Positions 57,848 through 64,000 of a stretch of 64,000 bases of DNA are shown in pieces. Source of the DNA: Corylus avellana (taxonomy: Eukaryota > Streptophyta > Magnoliopsida > Fagales > Betulaceae); NCBI RefSeq assembly GCF_901000735.1, contig NC_081547.1, positions 2,542,001-2,606,000 of the forward strand, in the 5' to 3' direction. A program made the translations under genes and the position numbers. Positions within the stretch are counted from its first letter, which is position 1, and every line of letters begins with the position of its first letter. The notes beneath the pieces are model-generated. The model saw only the letters and a program-made list of their open reading frames with translations, searched no databases and was not told where the DNA came from.

Positions 57848-58385
57848 CCCCCTCCATTGAAATTGTCCTATTGTAGATAATTACCAGATTAATTGAAATT
57901 TTACTAGTTTGGCTCCACTCTCCAGCACCAAAATTGCATATATATATAATCTTTTGATGCTTCTGAAACGCAGACGTTGATATATCATGTCCATTATTAT
58001 ATATTTTTGTTGTTTAGCAAAGCAAAATGAAACACGACTCCTTTTGGATGCATCTACTATTTCTTCTTTTCGAGTCGACAACGTACAGCAGCGATCACCA
58101 ATGCATCTTTTTCCTGCCAAGTATCTACAATACTCCCCAACATTGATTATAATAAGACGTAAAACATCTAATCAACTGCCATTTTTCTTTATTTTTCTTT
58201 TCTTAATACAAATTTCAACAAGTTATATATTTATTGTCTTCCCTACTTGAAAAAGGAGAGAGAAGAGGGAAGATAGAAAGAAGAGAGAAAAAAAAATTAA
58301 AGAAAAAGAGGATATAGTGTGATGGCATAAATAGCAATCTTTTTTCACCAAATGTATTTTTAGCACTTAATTAATACCATCATTT
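53331..58385. other. Gene-free region
   Basis: About 5 kb without a supportable gene. Contains poly-A/T runs, a GC-richer stretch at about 54690-54950, and (AT)n microsatellites at about 57595-57603 and 57812-57842. A frame at 54927-55376 has no recognised domain. Confidence 0.5.
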
Positions 58386-58714
58386 TGTTGGGGTTATCCC
58401 ACATTAGTTGTGAAAATGGCTGATGGTCAGTTTGCAAGTGTGAGGAAAAGTCTCATACCTTAAGTTGGGGTTAAGAGAGACCTGAGACCACCCAACATTG
58501 GCATCAGAGCTCAGGTACAACGAACAAGTCTCGACCCAATAGTCCATGGGAGAAATGGGTTGTCGCTGTTTTGACTCAAGGCCCGATGTGTGAGGAAAAA
58601 ATTATTGGGGTTATCCCACATCGGTTGTGAAAGGAGCTGGTGGTTTATAAGAGTGGGGAAAAGCCTCACCTCTTGAGCTAGCTGGAGTTGAGAGAAGCCT
58701 AAGACCACTTAACA
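58386..58714 (+). mobile_element. Intact TRIM retroelement, two 112-bp LTRs
   Basis: LTRs at 58386-58497 and 58603-58714 are each 112 bp, starting TGTTGGGG (5') and TATTGGGG (3') and ending AACA. The internal region is 105 bp and opens with the primer-binding site TGGCATCAGAGC, a one-base variant of the initiator tRNA-Met complement. Before the 3' LTR, GTGAGGAAAAAA may be the polypurine tract. CATTT flanks both ends (58381-58385 and 58715-58719) as a perfect 5-bp target duplication. Sequence is clearly related to the array at 34478-35265, read in the opposite orientation. Confidence 0.92.
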
Positions 58715-60141
58715 CATTTTACATAGTCAGCATATGCTTTAAGTACAATAAATAAAGTAAGAAACTTTACGGCAGAGGTTAAACAAGATTAAGATCTAAA
58801 AGATAAATCATAGTCAAAGCTATGAGGTTACAACGTCATAAACATAAAAATCTTGCAATTAAGTCATATCTATGACTTCAACATTCGCTAACCTATATCC
58901 AAACTTCAGTTATAAAGCATATATGCTCTAGGCAGACTCAAGATAATACATAGGTAACCTATAACCCACTTCAAAAAAAAAAGATAGCCCATATTCCAAA
59001 CTTTTATTTTCTCGGCCATGGGAGTAAAACTTTCACACCGAAACTAATCATCCTCGACTCAAAGGCCAAGATAAAAAACATTTACCTCAAATATCGCTAA
59101 TGAAAGTAGATATAAGGAGAAGTTAAACAATTATCCAAAAAACAAAAACAAAAACATAATAAAAAGCCAGCAAAACAGCTACAACAATCAGGGTGAGGGT
59201 AACAAACCGCACTGGCGCGCATGATGACGAGATGTAGTTGTTTTGTGCTGATGGGCAAATGAAGAGCCGAAAAGCACGGTGAGCCGGCGCATGGCTTAGC
59301 GAAACCAGTTGAAGAGATTAGATCTATATTTAAAAAACTAGATCTAAAGCTGAACCGATTCCGAACAGGCAAAGAGCAGCGCAGCACGGTGGAAGGCGGA
59401 TGAACGCAGCGGAACATAAGCAAAAGGATAATTGGAGTAACTGGACTGGTGAAAAAAACCAACAAAAAAAAAAAAGAAAAAGAAAAAACTAAATAAATAA
59501 AAAAGGGGAGGGGGAGGAAAGAAGAGGGAAGTAGAGGGGAGGGGAAATTGGCAAATTGCTCCCTCCTCCCCCACAATTTTCTCTACCTAGGTTTTCTCTT
59601 TAGGAAAAAACCTTAGGCCGACTATTTTTTTTCATTGCAATTGATTGTAAAAAATAAAATAAAAAAAAACGTTGTTGATGTTGTATCAACGCCAACTAAT
59701 ATTTTATCCATTTTAACTATTTTGTGAAACATCAGAATGATCTTAGACTGCAACTAGTGCGGACATTTCAATGTATGATGTATGAGATAGCTACATTTTG
59801 TTTGTCCACTATTTTGTCTATTATTATGTCACGATGGCGATGCCCTTATAACTCTCGCTTCCTTTTCTGGATAATTGCACTTCGGACTTTGTGCATTTTA
59901 CTTTTTGGTGCTATTAGCAACATTCATGAGAAACTCATGATTGAATTTTGGACCCCTTTCTAATTACTACACACACATATATATATATTGAATTTTTTCT
60001 ATAATATAATTTGTAACAAATTTCTATCTACTTAGCATTGCTTTAATTATATATAATATGACTAATTCTTATTTCTATTTCCTACTAAATTCCTCTTAGC
60101 ATTACAACTGACTAATGCTATACAACACGAATACTCCGCTA
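58715..60141. other. Intergenic region
   Basis: No gene seen. A minus-strand open frame of 159 codons (59097-59576) is built largely from a polypurine tract at about 59450-59540 and has no recognised domain. Confidence 0.45.
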
Positions 60142-60661
60142 TGTTAGCAAAATTGATGCAGCGTAGGATTGCGGTGAACAAGAAAACAATAAGTTGAAGA
60201 GGTAAATATTTTTAAGATTGTGAGACTATCACAAGAATTAAAGAAATCTTCTCAAACAATAAAGACTATCTATGCTTTAAGGAAAATAATGAAAAAATTC
60301 AACTCTGAATATTCTTTGTTGATAAAGAAAACAAATAATAATCATAAACTGAATTGTTAAAGGCTATAAGCATATATTTATAGCCCAAGACTTCTAACCC
60401 TAAAATAACAATGAAATAAAGTTAATTTAGAAGTCTACGAAAGACAACTAAACCAAATAAAAGACTAACAAAAAAACCTAATTCAAATAAAGACTGAAAG
60501 ATAAGATAGAATAAACGACTAACAAAGTAACCTAATAAAAAACTAAAAGATAAGATAATATAAGATAAGCATTGAATTCCGATCTACATAAAAAATTTAG
60601 AAGCCATTATATATATTACTTTGAATACAGGTTAATTTAAAGATTAGAACACCCTCTAACA
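60142..60661 (-). mobile_element. Candidate solo LTR, copia-like
   Basis: The 520-bp segment starts TGTTAG and ends CTAACA, a perfect inverted terminal match. Read on the minus strand it carries a TATA box (GGCTATAAATATATGC, about 60370-60385) followed by a plausible transcribed R region. The flanks CGCTA and TTATT do not match, so either the target duplication was lost by recombination between elements or the ends are misplaced. No coding domain adjoins it. Confidence 0.5.
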
Positions 60662-61204
60662 TTATTATAGTAAAATATTTATGAGATATTAAAATGTGAT
60701 ATATAACAATTTTTCTATTTTTATATACAAAATTACACACACCCATATAGACCGTCATTAAATTATTTAACCCGCAAAAGTTGACTTCAACTGTAATGTA
60801 ATTTTTTCAACAGTTGGGATTTAGTTTGAAATTTTTAATCAGAACGAGAAAAAGTTAAGTGTTATAGCATTAGCAGCAGTTTCTTTTTTATTTTCTCTAA
60901 GTTTAAGGCAAAAAATTACTTTTTGCTTTCTTATGAAAAATATTTCACAATAGCTTTCATTCTTTTTTCTTATATCATTTAAATATTATTTCTTTATAAA
61001 ATATAAGTTTTCTACTTACCCTCACTTTTTTCACAAAATTCAAACATAATTCCCAATTAAAGACAAAAAGATGAAAGTGGAGAGAGAGGAAAGATAAATG
61101 TTAATAATAAAATAATGTATAGGGAACCACTTTTGGTTCTCTACATATTAGGAAACACTGTAACAACCATCGAGGGTTGGTTAAATGTAGAAAATCTGAT
61201 GTAA
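60662..61204. other. AT-rich intergenic region
   Basis: No feature recognised beyond A/T runs. Confidence 0.45.
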
Positions 61205-61600
61205 GTAATTTTTTTAAAATTTAAGAAAAACTTCACTTTGGCTCCCTGAACTTTCACCTTATTTTACAAACCTTCTCTGAACTTTCAAATCTCCCATTTT
61301 GGACCCTGAACTTTCAATTACTCTCAATTAAAATTCTTTCATCAATTTTAGCCGTTAAAAATACAAAAAAAGAGACTAAAATATCCTTGTTTTTTATTTA
61401 TTTTTTAAATAAAAAAAGTTTTGGAAGTTAGAATTTTATATAAAAATCAGAAGTATAAACATCATATTTAAAATCTGATGGAAGAGCTTACATTGAGAGT
61501 AATTGAAAATTTAGAGTCTAAAATGAAAGGTTTGGAAGTCAAGAAAAAATTTGTAAAATAAAGTAAAAGTTCATATAGCCAACTAAAATTTTTTTTAAAT
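61205..61600. mobile_element. MITE-like foldback element
   Basis: The left arm (GGCTCCCTGAACTTTCACC, TTATTTTACAAACC, GAACTTTCAATTACTCTCAA) is complemented by the right arm (TTGAGAGTAATTGAAAATTT-like, GGTTTGGAAGTCAAG, TTTGTAAAATAAAGTAAAAG, AGCCAACTAAAATTTT). Arms are roughly 130 bp with an AT-rich centre. No transposase. Confidence 0.7.
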
Positions 61601-64000
61601 ATAAAAAAGGAAATGACATATAAGACATTGTTGGTACCTCTAAATATAGAGGTTAAAAAGAACTACGGCAGACGTGTGGTACCTGAGCCAAATCCGTAGA
61701 GAAAGGGCAGTAGGTGGTAAAGATGAATGTTTTATCGTCGTGTGTTCTTTGACAGCTGATTGGTCTGACGTAGCCGTACAGGGTAGTGGGGACCATGTTC
61801 CAAAGAGATAAGTTTATAGGCCAACACGAAGTCGTGTCAGACAAGGGACTTCACGTGATGTAGGCCCGCAAGAGACGAACGAGAAACATCTATTGGGCCA
61901 GCCCACGCGCCGAGATCGTTGACCCGACCTCCTCGGATGCCCCTAATCCCTGGGGGGGACATGGGTGCTGACGTCAGAGAATGTTTTCTCGCACGTGATT
62001 ATGCAAGTGGGACGGCCACCCTGGCACCTTCACTTTTTTTTCTTTTGTTTTTTTACTCAAAGCCGGAGACGGGGGATGGAGGATGATCTTCACTTCATGA
62101 TAAAGGTAAAGTAATTACTTGCAAAAAAAATAAAAAAGGAAGGAATTACAAAAGAACTGGTCCGTGCGTGAAATGCGCTCAATTATCTTAAATTAATGGA
62201 GAAATTTTTATTTTTTTTTTGTAAATAATTTTATGAAATTTATTATTTTAAAAAATATGTATAATCTCATGGAATGTGACGTACACTCATGGGATGAAAT
62301 GGTGACATGTTAGTTAAAATTCAACTTTTTAGAAAGAAAATTTGATAAATATAACATTTCCGGTCCATTAAATTGAGGGTGAGTTACTTCCTTGGGGCCA
62401 CCCTTAGAACAAGGCCTCCATAGCCCAGGCATGCTCTAGCTAGAAGGTAGTTAGGTTATGGGCCCAATTTGCTCCTATAGCGGAGGAGCAGCTAGTTGAC
62501 TAGAAGGTGCCCATATGAGACCATGGGTCAAGCATGGCCTGGTTCGGTCTAGGCCTATATATACAATGTGTGAAAACTTCAAAATGCTGGCATTAGCCTG
62601 CCTTCGCAAGATTTCTGGTGTGATTTTGGCAACCCAAGCCCAGAACTAGAAGGCTGCACGCGGTTTGGGCCCAGCCCAACTGTACTTGTGTGATAAGTGA
62701 CTCAACATTTTCTGGATTTTTTGAACAAAAGGATTGGTTTTTGGAGAACATTTTGTCGTATTTGTTTGGAAAAGTGTTCGAGGTTATATAAAAGTAAAAA
62801 TATTTTTGAGTGTTATGTGTTTTGGATTATTTGCTAATGTTTTTATTTTAAAAATAGAAAATAAAAGGAGACCGACAAAACTTTAACAATTAAAACACTT
62901 TTACCTCCACATAAGTACTTCAATACTTGTCTTGCACATGACGTCCACACGTGCCCTGTTACGAAATCTATTTCATGGTCAACATTTTATTTTATAGATC
63001 TAAAAATATACATGATGTCATACCATTTAAAAATTTTAAATCATGTGACATTGTGTATACAATTATATGCTGACTGTAAAATAGCTTATCTCCATTTTAG
63101 GAGTCATTTTCAAGTGGAATGAAGAGTATCGTTATCTCCATATTAGGGGGTAACAAGGCGTGCATTCATTTTGCTTTACAATGATGCTTCGGAATTGGAA
63201 ATAAGATCTTTTCCATTTGAAGTGAAATATTGGGTATACATTTTATAGTTTAGATGTTGTTTTATTTCATCCAAAGGTGTCAATAATGTTACGTCATATA
63301 ACAATTGTAAAATAAAATAACAACATATTTATCAAGCGTTATATATATATTGAAAGAGTTTTTTTTTTTTTATAAATTTTTTTTAAAATGTCCATATCTC
63401 ACCTACTAAAGCAAATTATTGAGTCAACTTTCTTTTTTTTTTTTTCGTTTAAGAAAGACAAGAATTCTCAAGGTAGCAAACATTCTTTAGACAATTTATT
63501 TATTTTAATACAAATAAAAAGGAGAGAGAGAAAAAAAGAAAGAAAGATGGCGGGTGGGGTTGTGTCGTCTATGTAGTGGGGCAGTACAACATATGGAGTG
63601 TAAATATGAACAATCACGTGGTATATGAATCATCGGCAGGAGCAGCTTTAAATACTTGAAATTAAATGTTGACGAGAAAATTGGACAGCAGCAACGACAT
63701 GGGAATTGGGAAGCAGTAGATCTGGCTCTGGGAATATACGGCCTCTTCGTGCATTTTTATTGGCCGGGAATTTAGCCTTAAAGAAGAATCATAAACAATA
63801 TTATCCACTCTCTGCCAATCTCTAAAGCCCCATATATATATGGACATTATTTTTTATTTTTTATTTTTTTGGATGAATATATATTATGTTATCACTTATT
63901 CAACACGATATTTTTAGAATTTTTTCAGATCTTTGATCGGTAAATGACAAAGTTGAATGTTCAAAGTAGAGTTTCATCCACCAAAAAAGACAATAATTTC
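61601..64000. other. Intergenic region with an ACGT-element cluster
   Basis: No gene seen to the window end. About 61650-62040 is GC-richer than its surroundings and contains CACGTG at 61852-61857 and 61992-61997 and TGACGTCA at 61969-61976. It could be a promoter or enhancer for a gene outside the window, but no transcript start can be named. The rest is AT-rich with poly-T runs near 63360 and 63430. Confidence 0.4.

Noticed and set aside
59097..59576. 159-codon minus-strand open frame with a hydrophobic Phe/Leu-rich start
   Set aside because: Its length comes largely from reading a polypurine tract; there is no recognisable domain, promoter or splice partner.

Overview
The window looks like nuclear DNA of a flowering plant, most likely a woody eudicot. 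Evidence: genes with GT-AG introns and plant-only families (NPH3/NPY, HOOKLESS1, LBD, nodulin-21-like VIT), very AT-rich gene-poor spacers, and short plant-type transposons (TRIMs, SINEs, MITE-like foldbacks, solo LTRs). Exon boundaries below were derived by hand from splice sites and reading frame. No bacterial, viral or organellar block was recognised.

Genes from left to right. (1) An NPY-type BTB/NPH3 protein, + strand, 4 coding exons, 1229-5242. (2) A HOOKLESS1-like N-acetyltransferase, - strand, 3 exons, 9896-11482. (3) A plastid-type casein kinase 2 alpha subunit, - strand, 10 exons, 23940-31006, with introns loaded with repeats. (4) A single-exon vacuolar iron transporter-like protein, - strand, 33314-33937. 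(5) A queuosine salvage (DUF2419/QNG1-like) protein, + strand, 7 exons, 36014-40178. (6) A formamidase/acetamidase-family enzyme, - strand, 7 exons, 40893-44297. (7) An orphan, perfectly preserved first exon of a second formamidase, - strand, 46025-46243. (8) A class II LBD37/38/39-type regulator, + strand, 2 exons, 52222-53014. The stretches 11.5-23.5 kb and 53-64 kb hold no gene I can support.

The genes do not form a pathway. The main local relationships are a divergent pair (iron transporter and queuosine salvage) with a TRIM array in the shared upstream region, a convergent pair (queuosine salvage and formamidase) only 714 bp apart, and a probable former tandem pair of formamidases reduced to one gene plus one exon.

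The most interesting structures are: a tandem TRIM array with four 119-bp LTRs and three internal regions inside one near-matching target-site duplication (34478-35265); an intact two-LTR element of a related family (58386-58714); the orphan formamidase exon, which could serve as an alternative first exon; four dispersed copies of a tRNA-derived SINE family, one with a 19-bp perfect target duplication; a 373-bp tandem duplication inside the queuosine salvage gene; and a large inverted repeat plus a GC-rich hairpin cluster in the CK2 introns. I found no clearly new multi-gene system.
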